DNA of 64,000 nt from Ophiobolus disseminans (Eukaryota; Ascomycota; Dothideomycetes; Pleosporales; Phaeosphaeriaceae). Where the stretch lies: NCBI GenBank assembly GCA_010093685.1, contig MU006221.1, positions 1,333,491 to 1,397,490 on the forward strand, read 5' to 3'. Below, in pieces: positions 13,101-25,413 of this stretch; within the stretch, counting starts at the first letter, position 1; every line of letters begins with the position of its first letter. The translations under genes and the position numbers were made by a program. The notes beneath the pieces were generated by a model. That model worked only from the letters and a program-made list of their open reading frames with translations, was not told the origin of the DNA and made no database searches.

Positions 13101-13422
13101 GTGCGTGCATGCGAAGTGATCGTACGGGCGCATGAAGCTTGCATCGTCACCCTCAATACTGAGTATCAGGTTAGTGTCTCAGTCTCTTCAGCGCCACCAG
13201 ACGTGCCATTCAGCCTTTGTTTCGAACGCCTCCGCAACTTTTCTCCCGAGATTGGACAATCATGCTAACAAACATCTGCAGCGAAATTTCCGGAAAGTCA
13301 TGCGCTCTGCTTTGCAGCAAGTGCGTGGTCGAGGCATGGACGAACATGTGGCGCAACAACACCGCCGTGAGATGCTGAGCCTTTACCGGTGGAGTGGTGA
13401 TGGCTGCGGGCTTGCATTATGA
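10101..13422 (+). CDS. xlnR: Xylanolytic transcriptional activator XlnR/XYR1 (Zn2Cys6)
   Basis: Six coding exons: 10101-10477, 10533-10549, 10736-11914, 11975-12287, 12347-13169 and 13282-13422, giving about 948 aa from the second of two adjacent ATGs (10101/10104). XlnR is the nuclear activator of xylanase and cellulase genes in response to xylose. The zinc cluster [20 protein letters not shown], then CAHC and EFGLTCEY, is split by two introns and a 17-nt exon that encodes the CAHCI part. Next comes the linker RERKKRGKASRKD, a Gln/Met/Pro-rich region, the fungal-specific TF domain (SLRWWNAAWSLARELKLG; WWLLYTVDRHLALCYNRP), and the typical C-terminus with QRNFRKVMRSAL and LYRW-GDG-GLAL. Donors are GTTCGT, GTATGT, GTAAGT, GTAAGT and GTTAGT. 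Length and domain order match the family. Confidence 0.95.
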
Positions 13423-16400
13423 ACGTCACCAACAAGCTTACCGCTCCACCATGCAACATAACGACGACAACACCGTAAGCCTTGACCGGCCACAAGTCAA
13501 GCCGCGTCAAGCTACGTCACATGCGATGCCCATGACTTGTCTACAAAGACGTATCCACGTCCTTACGCCGCCTGACCGCATTGTATACAGAGGGTTACGA
13601 CTTCATTCTATTAAGTCTATAGCCCTTGGTTTCCTTCCTTCCATCCGGGCGCACCCATCTTTGGAGATTGTATTGGATTGTTTCTTGGCGTTCTCGGAGA
13701 TTGGGCGTTCAAAATGCAAGGGTGTGGGTGTATGATTCTCACATGTTCTGCTTTGGGCGTTCATCACATACCACGCCACATGGTAAAAAGATTGGCTCGC
13801 CGGCTTTGCGGCGCGATGATTGCGAAGTGGCTTTTTCGATTTGAGGTTCTTACCAGCATATTCCCCTTCATTCGCATCTTACAATATACCACTTCGTTAT
13901 CGTTAGGAGAGAGGCGTTCGTCGTAGCGAGCGCGACGGACGAAGTTGCAATGCGGAAATCTCCGACACTATACTAGCTGCCAATTATACCCTTTAGTTTC
14001 TGGCTTTGCGGTTCTAGACGAACGTTATGAAAGAGTGGAGCTGTCCAAGCGCGGGTCGGGACCTCCACCTCGCGTACACGGTAGCAACACCAAATAAGGC
14101 AGTTCTTTCCAACCATCAATTTTGCATGCACACCAGTGATGCCGTTCAAAATCTTTGTCCAATTGTGACTGAACCACCAACGCCCAAATCCGCGCCACGA
14201 CTTTGTGCCTTGACGTTCGAGACTTGACCGTCTCAAGACTAACAGCTTGCGTGGCGCCACCAACCTGCCGAATTTTGTTTCATGTCCTTTGGTACTATAT
14301 CCAGGATTAGTGTTTCAGGTAGTCAACCCCTGCTTCCCTTCGACTCGAGTCCTTCCCATGATCGTTACGTGTGCGTCTTCATCCACCAACATGCAACGTT
14401 TGTTGTCCTAGTCTTCGAACAATCCACTGCGCGCTGTTGCGCGATTCTCTTTTGGGGGCGGAGCGGGCATGGCCGTTGGTGGAGATAGCGGCATACGCGT
14501 GCGAGGTGCGTGCACTCGTTGCGTGCTGACGTCCGTGCATCAGTGATAGCTGGCCGCACATAACGGGCAGTATTGTGTTGCTGGTCTTAGTGACGCGCGC
14601 AAGTCTTCGGAGCATTTTGTTGACGTTTCTTTGATGGGCCTAGTACTCAAAAAGCGACGTGTTCGAGCGTCGATCACTTGCCGCAGTCTTGTCCGCTTCT
14701 AATAGGACACTAGTTACAGAGCAGAAGAGAGGGCAGAAGTCTGACTCTCCGTGTGAGACTTGTCCTCGCCGCATGTAAATTCATAGGCATCAGGGTACCT
14801 AACAAGTACCGACAAGGCCCGGCACTTTGAACTCTCTGACACGATCGCCCCTTCGTTACCAAACATTGCGCCACCCCTATTTCCTATCGCTGCGCTGTGG
14901 CCTCCTGAGAGTCATCCTGGCTTCCTTACTACCCAGACCTGGATCTTATCAGACACGATTAAGGAACAATTGCCATCCGAATCTGGGGTCCCATGGTCCG
15001 CTCAAAACCAGAACTTGCGCCATCCCCACGATTCAGGTTTCAGGTGAAGGCAGAATGCAGACTGACAACGGCACTGAGAGGGAATAACATGGAGTTGACA
15101 CCAGTGCATCCTTGATATGTCGTCTCACAAATGTCCAGTCTAAATCCAGACAGTGTGCCGAAAAGTGATATTCAACAAGATGTGATTGGCCTTGAACTCA
15201 TGAGCTCGAGCTGAAAAAGTTGGTACCGAAGCTGCAAGTGCCAAATGCAAGGAGAGTGCAGGTATGCTATGCACCCCAGATCTTTTGAGACCTTTGCACT
15301 GGCTGATGTTGGCCAGCTCCATGCGGGAATCCCTTCGCTTGCCCACAACGCCGCGAACTAAAGCGGAACTGTAACTGTCCGCACAGGAAGAGACGTCCGC
15401 CCAGAAGTCTCCTGGGCATTTAGGCTATCGGTTGCGCTGCAAGCTCCGATCTCGTAAGGCATGACCACGCCATTCAGGCTTGCAGCAGGCACAGTGAAAG
15501 CCAGAGCCTCAAGTATATACGGCTAACATCTTTGTAACGTTGTCAGACAGTATAGTGCAAGCCATATTCCACTCTTCCCATTAGTTGTGTGAGACTGATA
15601 TTGACGTACTTCCAAACCCCTAGGCTCTTTCCGAACCCTGTCATCGTTCGCATTGGTGATCGTAGCCGGAAGATATGCGGGCGAAGCCGTCAGGACAGCC
15701 AGCCATACTCGGCCCATCTTAGCACGGCTGTTAAGATTCCGCGAACAACACATCCTCTCCATGTTCAGCGTGACAGCAGAGCGCATATGCACGCCGCACG
15801 CTCCACTACGAACACCAGTGTTACATGAACAGCACCGGAGCAAGCTCCCTACTCTCCGTCACGATGAAGCAGGGCCGAGTAGGAAGACAAGGGCAACCCA
15901 GGTTGAACGCCCGTTCCATGGTTACACAACATGAGCTGGCGGTAGTGGTTCTCTCAGCTACCGAGTTCACTGGCCGACCCAGCATAAGACCTGCAGCATG
16001 TATCTGTGACCGCCGCCACAACCTCAACAAGGCTCCTCCACATTTTAGGCCTTCCCTGAACGTCTTACATATTGAGGGGCTCATTTCCCGAGATGAAAGA
16101 ACGACACGTTTCTGAGCAAAGTTGATTGACCCCACAACTTGTCCTGCACCGCGACTGTTCCCGGGCATGGTATGAGCGGATGCGGAGAATAACTCAGGAG
16201 ACAAGAGGCGGGTGGCATGCACTCCACGGATTCCTGGGACACGTTTGCCGTGAAATGAAGGCTCGATATTGTATGATGCGCCAAAGGCTGGATTACGGTG
16301 AGCAGAAAATGTTTACTGGCCAACGGCATACAAAATGCAAGCCACATTCCGGAATGGCGGCAGGCTGTCGCAGTGGAAGCGGACCATGGTCTTCAGATCG

Positions 16401-19400
16401 TCGCGAGCCGTTGCGCCATGTAGCCTTCTAGAACCGGTTTTAATTGCGACGTCAGTTGCAATACCTTGATGCCACCTAGGGCACTCCCTGTGCGGTCATA
16501 GTAGTTGTTCTGAGGGTTTCTAGTGCGCGATGTCGGCCACGATGTGAACTGAGGCGTGCGCTCTCGATCGGTGAGATGGCGTGCGGCTGGCGTGAGGCTT
16601 GCATGTGATGTGCGAATTCCGTGCGCACGTTGTTGAGTGGAGTGCAGATATCCGTCGACTATGGCCATAAAGGGACGCCCTATGACGGCTGCCACGATCT
16701 GGGTACGCGATGCAGACACAATGACCACGAAAACAGCGCTCCAAGCATTCTCTGCGACCGTAAACAGAAGCGAACTACGGGATCTGCACTGGGAAATGTG
16801 GGGAATGTAGTGACTGGGATTCACCAAGCTCGTATCCATGGACCATGGGTATCGTTGACAGCTCGGTGTACTGGCAAGTACCGCTTGCTGCTAGCGAACG
16901 GGACCTTTCATTTGTCAAATCTCGATAAGCAAAAGTCCCAGGATGTTGTTTAAGGCAAGCTGAGGTATGAGTGGCTGACCGTTTTGGGGATACCTGTTGG
17001 CTTTAGCCTAAACGGCAGCGGAGTGAGTCTAAGTGATTGCGACGGGCGTCAGCCACAATGCTATATCAACGATCAGATATAGGTACCTCTCCCGTGAAGG
17101 CGCACATGGGCGAGCAGAACACATTCCAAATCCTACGCTGGCGTGACGTTGAGGTGAGCGAAAATGAAGTGGCTGCATTCAACGGACTATGGCGTAAATC
17201 CTTCGCTATGGCTGGAGGGCCGTCCCGTTGGGAGAGGCTGCTTACTCTGCGTCGTAAGAATGCGAATTTGTGAATGCATGCTTCACCAACTCGAAAACCT
17301 CCACCGTGTCTAATTTGCCAGCTCGCGTGTTCGTGTGCTACCTAATGATCCACGTGGGTATCCTTAGCTGAACCAGACTCGAGCAATATCTCGAGCTGGG
17401 TACCGTCATGTTCACCACTAAAGTGGAGTGACTAGCGTCAAGAGAGCGTTATTGGTAGCCACTGACATGTGAACCAGGGATGGTCTCTTTGGCAGGCTTG
17501 GAAAGTGCAAGTTCGTTGCTTTCGCTTTCATCGGCCAGAGTTCCGAGACATGCTGACCAGATAGGATGGCGGTCATCGTTAGGATGCCATGTTTAGATAG
17601 CAGTTTGGTTGCTGGTGGACGATTCAGGACAAGACTACATCTGAACCAGGGTCAGAAGCTAGGATTCTTGTTAGCGAAACACGCAATCGCGATTCAGCAG
17701 CGTCTCTTGATGAGCCCCAGACGTGCCTGGTCCATATCATGTCTTGTTACCTGTAGCTACAAGCGGTACAAACCCGAATTTGGATGTCCCCTCTTTCCCG
17801 AAATCTGGAAAGCAGACAGCGGTCGCTAATGCAGTGTAGGCGCCAACTATCACCCTACCCGAGAATATCAAGCCCCACATATAGCCAATGAGAGCTCGAA
17901 AAGCTCATAATTGGGGCCATTAATGGTCCGGGGTAAAAATGACCTAGGCGGTCATGTGGCCGCATTGAGAGATGGCTCCGAAGACTATAGTTCAGGTTGA
18001 GCTTATCAGAAGCAGTCAGTACCAAGGGTAGTACCACGATCTGCATTAGTAAGGCTTTCAGCAGGTTGTTGCAATGACTAGATAATGCTCATTTACCACG
18101 CGCTAGCATATAGTTTCCATGTCGTACGATGTGTGGAGATCGGGGCGTCGCGCACTTTAGTGTTTGATGGTGAAAGCTATCAAAGTAGCTTGTGAAGTAT
18201 GTTAGACCATTTTGGCCCGCTGAGTAGGCGTTGCTCATATGAACTCAGTGGCGCTCATCGTGAGCCAAATGTATCAGCCAGCCCAGAGTCTCTGACGTTG
18301 CCAAGGTCGTTAGAGTGAGGTCTACAAGTAGTTACCTATAATATGTGACAGGGCGTTATGATAGCGAGGGACTGCCGAAACTGTTGAAACGAAGTTCGGA
18401 ATGGCCAAGGAGAAGATTGTCTCCACTCTCTTCCGAATCATGTGGATCGTTCCAGACAGACCGCGTGTCATGAGGTTCCCCATACCACGTGCGTAGAACC
18501 TAAGTTGATCAGTCTTAAATGCTGCAATAAGCCAGCAGGATATTGGCCCACCGGCCCAGGAGCTCCAGGAAATAAGGCCTTCGAGAAGCTTTCCAGATCC
18601 GTGCCATTTCTGATTGGATGTTCCTCACTGTACGGCACCAAATTGCTAAGCATAACCCCGCATTCTTGACCTCGTGCTTAATTATGCGGTTACGACCCTG
18701 CAGGGTTTGCGGCAGTAAACCTAGGAGTTCGCCAAGAGTCAACTTGAAGAGGACAGAAGCTTGAAGAGAGCTTCGAAATACCTAGACCGGCGGCGTGAAC
18801 CTAGCACAAAGACCTATCATGGAACATGACATTACGAAGTCCATGGGAAGACATGCACCAAGCGTCAAGCTGCATCAAATTCTGTTGAGATACGAAGACC
18901 ATGGTCCACAAGACTGGAAGTAGAAAGTACTTACGATCTTAACCGCGACACAGCTAGAAGACGCGGCTCAACGTGGAGATACAGGCCAAACCTGGTACGG
19001 AGGCTCTCGACCACGCAAAATGTTGACCTGGGTTGAAAAGCAAGGGCGCAGAGGGCTGCATGCAAAGCATACAACTGACGCAGTCCCTAGCTGCAAATCG
19101 CCACGGCAGAGATGGGTATCCGGGGGAGCTGCATGCCTTCACGGCTCCAGACATCTTTACATCTGTTCCTGGCGAACCTTGTGCGCATACCTTGCGCAGG
19201 TTCTCCGCAATTTACATGCGCTAGCTGCGCATGCACGCTTTGCTCGGTTCAATGGCTTGACAATAGCGTCAGTCTGCAGTAAACGCCATATAGCCAGCGA
19301 GTTCCTTAAAAGCCCACGTATAGACTTATATGTGACATGAAAACCTATAGCACTATGAGAGGCTACTACTCACCATGAAAAGCTGGCCTGAAGAGGCCCT

Positions 19401-20442
19401 CGCTTAGTCGGAGGACTTGTTCCATCCAAGACGTTACTTGATTTGTTAGGCGACATGTGCAAGTTTTCTTGTGGCTGCGAGGTGATGCTGTTCGCCATAT
19501 CGTGCACGAGTGGAAGGGGGCGTGGATCGTAAAACCGATGAGTTGACCATTATCTAAATGTGCTTGCAACCGAAGGGTGCATTGCCACGTTTCATATGCA
19601 TAGTAACCAATTCGCTATTGCAAGAACGCTGCATCCACTAATTTAGTTTTCTCACTTGCCATTGATTGGCAATATAGGAGAACCTGTTCAGCGTCGTCAG
19701 CGCTCATACTGTGTATAGACAGCCCAGCACGGTCAAGATAGCGTACATACTGGATAACATGCAAAATTGCCGTATGCGAGGCTTATAAACGTCGAAGCTA
19801 GGGGTGAGTTGAAGAACAGTGATGGTAGTAGCCTTGTAGAACGACCGTGTGCGATGTCCAGTCGATCGAAGTGGTTTCCATGTCACAAAGGCATCTTAAT
19901 CCATCAACTGTTGATCATTTATTGTGACACATGCCCAAAGGCTCATTTTGTCGTATTCTCAACGTGAAGTCGAGTGTGCATAATCGGGTTCAACGCCGGC
20001 CAGGGCGCAGCTCTGAGTAGTGGAGTATTCGGTGCCGCTCCAATAACCGAGAACAACAATCCTAATCTGGTAGCATCGCAATTTCTAACTGATAACCTGA
20101 GCTTCTGTAGTCCATTCCGAGCTTGCGATTTCGCTGCTTTGCTTCTCTTACAGATGATGGAGGTGCCTGTCATCGTGTCTGTCTGTATTACGGCGCTTGT
20201 GTTGGCTGGGAAATCACACGGGGAAATCTATCGTTCGAACTAACAAGATCTTTACTGCTCAAATCGGGATGGTAGCAATGAGTGCGCGTTTATTTGGTCC
20301 AGTCAGCTCATCATCCCACGAAAGAGAAGCGCTCATACCGTTCGCATGAGCTGTTCTCCAACTTGCAAAGCTTCTTGCACCTCCTGTACATCAAAGTCCT
20401 TGCCCAATTCTAATCGACGTGAACCGATCTCCTGGAAATCGA

Positions 20443-20472
20443 GGTACTCTCTCGGTACTCTCTCGGTACTCT
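20443..20472. repeat. 11-bp tandem repeat, 2.7 copies
   Basis: The unit GGTACTCTCTC is repeated at 20443-20453, 20454-20464 and 20465-20472 without mismatch. It is a minisatellite-like repeat in the gene-poor region. Confidence 0.85.
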
Positions 20473-20670
20473 AGCCATATAGTGGCAAACAAGCAGGGAT
20501 AGTGGAGATATCAAAACGCCTCTCGCACCGTGATGTCATTTGCGAATGATAGTTGTGCGGTAGCGACGCGGTCTTGTTGTGTGTATAGGTAGGAGTCGAG
20601 AAAGAGTCGGAGGCCGGTCAAGGTCCGAGCGATGACGTCTACGGTCGGGCACGCGTTCTCACGTGCAGGT

Positions 20671-20691
20671 GTCTCTTTCTCTCTCTCTCTC
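20671..20691. repeat. CT microsatellite
   Basis: Mostly CT dinucleotides with one TTT interruption. It is a simple-sequence repeat in non-coding DNA. Confidence 0.8.
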
Positions 20692-20834
20692 CCATTTTCC
20701 TCCATGCAATTTGTTTCCCTCCATCCTCACGAAAGAAGACTGCTAGTAGTCTGACGCGCCACTAAGCGCTACGACTTAGTAGGGACCAGCATCCTCCCAT
20801 TCCGCTCATCTGACGGGCATCTCGTGTCTCCTCA

Positions 20835-20881
20835 GAAAGCATCCGCATCGAGTCGTCGGAAGCATCTGCATCGAGTCGTCG
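20835..20881. repeat. Tandem duplication of a ~23-bp unit
   Basis: Two adjacent copies, 20835-20858 and 20859-20881, share the core GCATCGAGTCGTCG and differ by one indel and one substitution. Confidence 0.8.
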
Positions 20882-22288
20882 AGTCGAACATGTCGCTGAA
20901 CGGGCCTGTTCTCGCGTTCTCCGTCGAAGCTGGACATCGATGTGATCCTAGACGGCTCGGGCTGAATTGTTCCTTCAACCAAGAGCTCCCTCAACCCATC
21001 CATCTGGACATCGCCGGCACCAACTCCACCAACTCTTGCTATCTTTCGCCTGTCCATTCCTATTCTGTTGCTTTTTTCCTTGTCTCGCTCCTTGTCCGTC
21101 TCCATTTCGTGCAAGGCTGGCTTGCCGTCCCTCGTGGTGCCACCCGTCAACGTCCAAGTACGGCGCCACTCGTCCAATTCTCCGTCTACCACTCCAATCA
21201 CATATTGCCAAGTCGAGGATGCATTTTCACCGCTAGAATTGTGGGCAACAACCCTACCTACATATGCTTCTTTCCCGTCCTCTCGTCTCCTCACGAAGCC
21301 TCGGCTCATCCCACGCCCATAAAGCCACACACCCCATTTGTTTCAATTATCCACCAATCAGGCTCTTCGAAGCACACCTCATCTGCAACCCCATCCTGAT
21401 CCAAGCCACCCGCCTCTGTTTATAGCACAGGATCTGACGACAGCCTTCTAGAAGCGGTATAAAACACAGGATGGCCCTGCTTATCGGGCATGTGTAAGGT
21501 ACGTGCCACGCTCATCTCTTCGGCTCACGGCGATGACATCCGCCCGCCCAACCTCCACGATGAACGGCACGGATCGTAACGAGCAGGATGATGGCTTGCA
21601 GTTCTGCAAAGACGGAGACTGGGATGGGATTAGGTTAGGAGTAGGCAAGATATTGAAGGTGAGAGTGTTACGGAGATCTACAGGATGCCGCTGAGCGAAA
21701 GCTTAATCCAATGTGGAAGTAACGCGCAAGAACTCGCACAACGACGCCATTCGTCTCGTAATGAGCTGTTGGTTTAGTGTAAGCACAGTCCTAAACTTCC
21801 GAGCCTCGCCAACGCGCTGGCAACGGAAATTGCCATGAGGAAGGGTCGTAGCATCGAAAAAACGTTAAGCAGTGAAGACTGCAAGAATCAATGAGGCGTA
21901 GAATACCGCTAACCGTGTCATTCGTACATAGAGCAATCAAGTTCAACATCGCAGTATGTTCCAACAATCCTTCAACACGGTCTAACAACGAGTCTCATCC
22001 CCCTCTCCTTCTACCCTCACCACGCACACATCCCATCTTCCTTCATATCTCGTAGCTCCTACGCCCAATGAGCCCATACGAGTATATACAAAATACAAAA
22101 TACAAACCACCAGGCTACCGCATCACATGACCCCTCCACCACCCTCCCACAACAAGCACCAGGCAATACCCCACACGTGCACTTCCCACTCTCCAAGTCT
22201 CTCCTCCCAATCCAGACCTTCAGCATTCTTCCGTCCATCAAAGCATACATCACATCAGTATATATACTTTCCCATCCAGCATTCCCTC

Positions 22289-22756
22289 TAGGAAAGTAGC
22301 TCAACACTCATTCTTCGGAACAACTTATACAAAATTTGGTCATGCGCCTTTCCTTTTTGGCGTTCTATCCTACCTGAGAGCGCAAGGTCGAAACTGTGCT
22401 CGGTCGTGGAATTATCATTGATGATTGTCGTTAGTCAAACGCATGTTGCTAGTGCGGGCGGTTTTGGTGGCGTTCAATGGCGGTTTGGAGGCGTAGGCAG
22501 CAGCGCCCTTTTTTGGATGGCACGACACACCGCGAGAGCTATGTCATGGGCTCGGCGTGGATGCGTTGGGATTATGGTAGCGAGATGAATGTTTGTAGTT
22601 GTATATGTAGCATGTAATTTGATGTCTTGTTAGGAAAGTAGCTTCACAACTCAGACTATTGTTGATTCTTCGGAATTCACTTACCTGCGCACCTTTCCTT
22701 TTTGCTCCAGGTGAGGCTTGGTAGTGCGACGGGTCTTGAGTTCGAAGCTGTGGTAA
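22289..22756. repeat. Diverged direct duplication, copies about 342 bp apart
   Basis: Copy A from 22289 and copy B from 22631 share, in the same order, TAGGAAAGTAGCT, ATTCTTCGGAA, and GCGC followed by CTTTCCTTTTTG. Weaker similarity runs on to a TCGAARCTGTG-like block near 22387 and 22744. Spacing between the blocks differs by small indels. Origin unknown; no coding capacity is seen. Confidence 0.6.
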
Positions 22757-22920
22757 GTTGGGTGCTGGATGATTTTGTGACATTTTTGCACACCAGACCA
22801 AACGGTGCGGTAAACAGCAACTGTCCGTTCACAGGTCGTCATCGTTTCATGTGTGATCAGAGAATCGAGCATCAGGTATTGTATTCTCTCGGTATGACTG
22901 CAAACAATGCCAGAAGACTG

Positions 22921-25413
22921 CTAACCAAGATTGAACTCGTCCGCCATACCAGCATGTCGCATAAACTTCTCCCTCGCGCGAACAGCCTTGCGCATCTTCG
23001 CTGCTTCTTCCGTGTCCTTCGCATCCGGTATGTCCAGATCCACAGCCTTCTTTGCACTCAGAGGGCCATTCTTCGATGCGCTTGACGCGTCCGCCTTCGC
23101 ACCGCGAATCTTTGCAGGTGTTCGGTCGCCCCTGCCAGCACCTGTCCGCAACCCAGGAGTTTTCATGCCAGATGGACGTTCGCGTAGTGCAAAGGCTTTG
23201 GCTAAGTGACCTAAATGGACGGACTTTATGTCGAAGTAGTTTCGCTCATCTGCAACGTGGGTGGCGTATGCGCGGACATGACTTTGGAAAGCACGACGCG
23301 CGGCTTCCAATCGAGCAGGCGAGGCAAGAGCCCACCGCTCAACGTTAAGCTGAAGATCTTGCGCAATATCCATGTATGCGTTCTTTGTTGCTATGCCGCT
23401 GGTGACGAGACCACGAGTCAGGACGTCGTCTGCGTCTTGTCGCGTTAAGTTGATACCAGCTTCGTTGTCTTTTCTATCAGACTTCAAGATATCGACATAG
23501 CCCTCTTCACAGCCAGGCATGAGGAAAATGCATGCTCGACCCTCGCGACCTGCACGCGCTGTCCGTCCAATGCGATGCAAGTGGTCTTCTCGGGCGAAAG
23601 CAGGGTCGAATTCGACAACAAGATCAACGTTTGGAAGATCGAGACCACGAGAGGCGACATCGGTCGCAATCAGCACCGAAGGATCTTTGTTCTTAGTGAA
23701 GTGGGCAAGGGTGGATGTGCGGAGAGACTGCTGAAGCGAGCCATGCAGTCGGTATGCAGTAACGGCATGCGATTTCGGAGAGAGTACTGGTGACTCGGCG
23801 TGTGTGACTGACAGTTTTGTGGGGTCGGCTTGAGGTATGATCTTAGGTTTTTTGTTGGGTTTCTTCTCGTCATCGTCTTCCTTCTCCGCATCATCTTTGG
23901 TGACATCCGACTTCTTTTCCTCTAGCTCACTGGTTAGAATGTCGAAGTGGAAGTCGACCGAGTCAGCGCAAGAAACAAACACGATGGCTTTCATGACTGA
24001 TCCTTTACGCGCAAATGCGCGCTTCAAGTAAGCAATCAAAGACACCAGTCGAAGCTTCGGCGCGATGACCGCATACGACTGCTTCAGCTGTGCTGGAGCG
24101 TAGAATGTCTGATCATCACTCTCTTCGCCTTCACCCTTTTGTTTGTCGGAAGGGTCGGCTCGGATATGAACAGCGTCCTTCAAACTGATCTGCCCCAACC
24201 GTTCTACGTCCATCTTCATAGTCGCAGAGCATAGGACAGTCGTTCGCTTCTCCGGAAGCCCTGGAATTTTCGCCCTGTCATCTCTTTTCGCTCGCATCCG
24301 TAAGTTCAAGGCGCCGACAATCTTTTGAATCTCTTGCTCGAACCCAAGTTCCATCAATCGATCTCCTTCGTCGAGTACAAGCCACCTAACATTGCTCACA
24401 TCTAGAGCTTCGGTGTGCTCCAGATGATCCGCTAATCGACCCGGTGTGGCAACTAAGATGTTGATGCCCTTTCGTAACCGCGCCTTCTCAGACTTCTTCT
24501 TCTCACCACCAATGACGGTCGTAGCCACCAGCCAGTGAGCACAGCCCAGCAGCTTCTCCAAGACCAGCGCGATCTGTTTGCTCAACTCTCGAGTCGGTGC
24601 CATGATGATGGCAAACAGCCCTGAGTTTCTTTGGACAGCATCGTCGTCTTTTCGTTTCTTCATGTTCGCCGAAATCTCCATCAATCTCTGTACGATTGGG
24701 AGCAGATATGCCAGCGTCTTTCCAGAACCCGTCTCTGCCTGTATGAATGCATCTGAATCGTCCTTGACCAGCTGTGTTATTGCCGCCTTCTGAATAGCTG
24801 TGGGTGCCTTCAGTTCCATCTTGTTCAGCAAATGCGACGCAAGAATCGTGGATATGCCGAGAGACGTGAATGTGTCAAGCTCATCGCTTAGCGGCGCGTT
24901 CGAAGGCTCGATGGGTGCATCGTCTTGTCGTCGTTCGGGCGCTTGCGGTTTCGTGGTGGATGAGGGATTGTACGTGAACAGCGAAGAGACGACCTGCTTG
25001 CCGCCTTTCTGCGCAGGCTGTCTCTCCTCCGGCTTTTTTGTCGCACCAGGGTTGATCTGCGGCCGAAAACTGCTTGCATCTGTCTTCTCGCTGTGATTTG
25101 GCCTAAAGTCACCACTGACACGCGCTCTCTTTACCGGCCGCTCTCCGCTCTCTGCTACCTCAGGGCTTTTCGAGATGCGCCTGGTCCTCGGGCCGAGCTC
25201 TGTGCGATTCACATTTGTTGCATTCTCTACGATCTTCTTTGCCGCTTTTGGCACTACGTCTCCAGTCAGGCGCGCAGAAGCCTTGGTATGCCAGTTTTGC
25301 GCAGCTTTCTTCGCTGCTGCGCGGTCCCTCCAATTGCCGCCCTTGAGACTGGGTCGCGCAAGAATGCCGGTGTCTGGGATCGAGAAGTTGAGGAGCATGC
25401 CATCGTCCGCCAT
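22921..25413 (-). CDS. DBP7: ATP-dependent RNA helicase DBP7 (DDX31 type)
   Basis: A single exon of 830 aa starting MADDGMLLNFS, the usual family start. It is a nucleolar DEAD-box helicase of 60S ribosomal subunit assembly. Motifs in order: Q motif APTAIQKAAI (~203), motif I ETGSGKT (~229), Ia PTRELSKQ, TPGRL, motif II written DEGD (~347) in LVLDEGDRLMELGF, motif III SAT, then VLIATDVASRGLD and HRIGRTARAGREG. The DEGD form instead of DEAD is, as I recall, normal in Dbp7/DDX31 proteins. The N-terminal ~170 residues are basic and Ser/Pro-rich, and the C-terminal half carries an acidic/lysine insert between helicase motifs and a basic tail. Length is slightly above yeast Dbp7. No intron signals are needed. 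Confidence 0.95.
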   Translation of the reverse strand: MADDGMLLNFSIPDTGILARPSLKGGNWRDRAAAKKAAQNWHTKASARLTGDVVPKAAKKIVENATNVNRTELGPRTRRISKSPEVAESGERPVKRARVSGDFRPNHSEKTDASSFRPQINPGATKKPEERQPAQKGGKQVVSSLFTYNPSSTTKPQAPERRQDDAPIEPSNAPLSDELDTFTSLGISTILASHLLNKMELKAPTAIQKAAITQLVKDDSDAFIQAETGSGKTLAYLLPIVQRLMEISANMKKRKDDDAVQRNSGLFAIIMAPTRELSKQIALVLEKLLGCAHWLVATTVIGGEKKKSEKARLRKGINILVATPGRLADHLEHTEALDVSNVRWLVLDEGDRLMELGFEQEIQKIVGALNLRMRAKRDDRAKIPGLPEKRTTVLCSATMKMDVERLGQISLKDAVHIRADPSDKQKGEGEESDDQTFYAPAQLKQSYAVIAPKLRLVSLIAYLKRAFARKGSVMKAIVFVSCADSVDFHFDILTSELEEKKSDVTKDDAEKEDDDEKKPNKKPKIIPQADPTKLSVTHAESPVLSPKSHAVTAYRLHGSLQQSLRTSTLAHFTKNKDPSVLIATDVASRGLDLPNVDLVVEFDPAFAREDHLHRIGRTARAGREGRACIFLMPGCEEGYVDILKSDRKDNEAGINLTRQDADDVLTRGLVTSGIATKNAYMDIAQDLQLNVERWALASPARLEAARRAFQSHVRAYATHVADERNYFDIKSVHLGHLAKAFALRERPSGMKTPGLRTGAGRGDRTPAKIRGAKADASSASKNGPLSAKKAVDLDIPDAKDTEEAAKMRKAVRAREKFMRHAGMADEFNLG

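Larger units (their letters stand above)
13423..22920. other. 9.5 kb gene-poor region
   Basis: Between the xlnR stop and the DBP7 stop no frame exceeds about 190 codons, and none shows family motifs, plausible exon chaining or codon bias like the neighbours. Base composition is roughly balanced, so a classical AT-rich RIP-degraded repeat is not obvious. The region contains a CT-rich run and short tandem repeats at 20.4-20.9 kb and a diverged duplication at 22.3-22.8 kb, listed separately. It may be old decayed repeat, long regulatory DNA or non-coding transcripts; sequence alone does not decide. Confidence 0.5.

Noticed and set aside
13423..20800. Degraded transposon in the gene-poor block
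   Set aside because: I see no transposase or reverse transcriptase fragment, terminal repeats or strong AT bias. A copy-number search could still show it.
20806..21399. Overlapping open frames on both strands (174 and 191 codons) in the gene-poor block
   Set aside because: No family motif, no splice partners, and the region is pyrimidine-rich on one strand, which opens frames by chance. A CCAAT-like motif near 21350 does not make it a gene.
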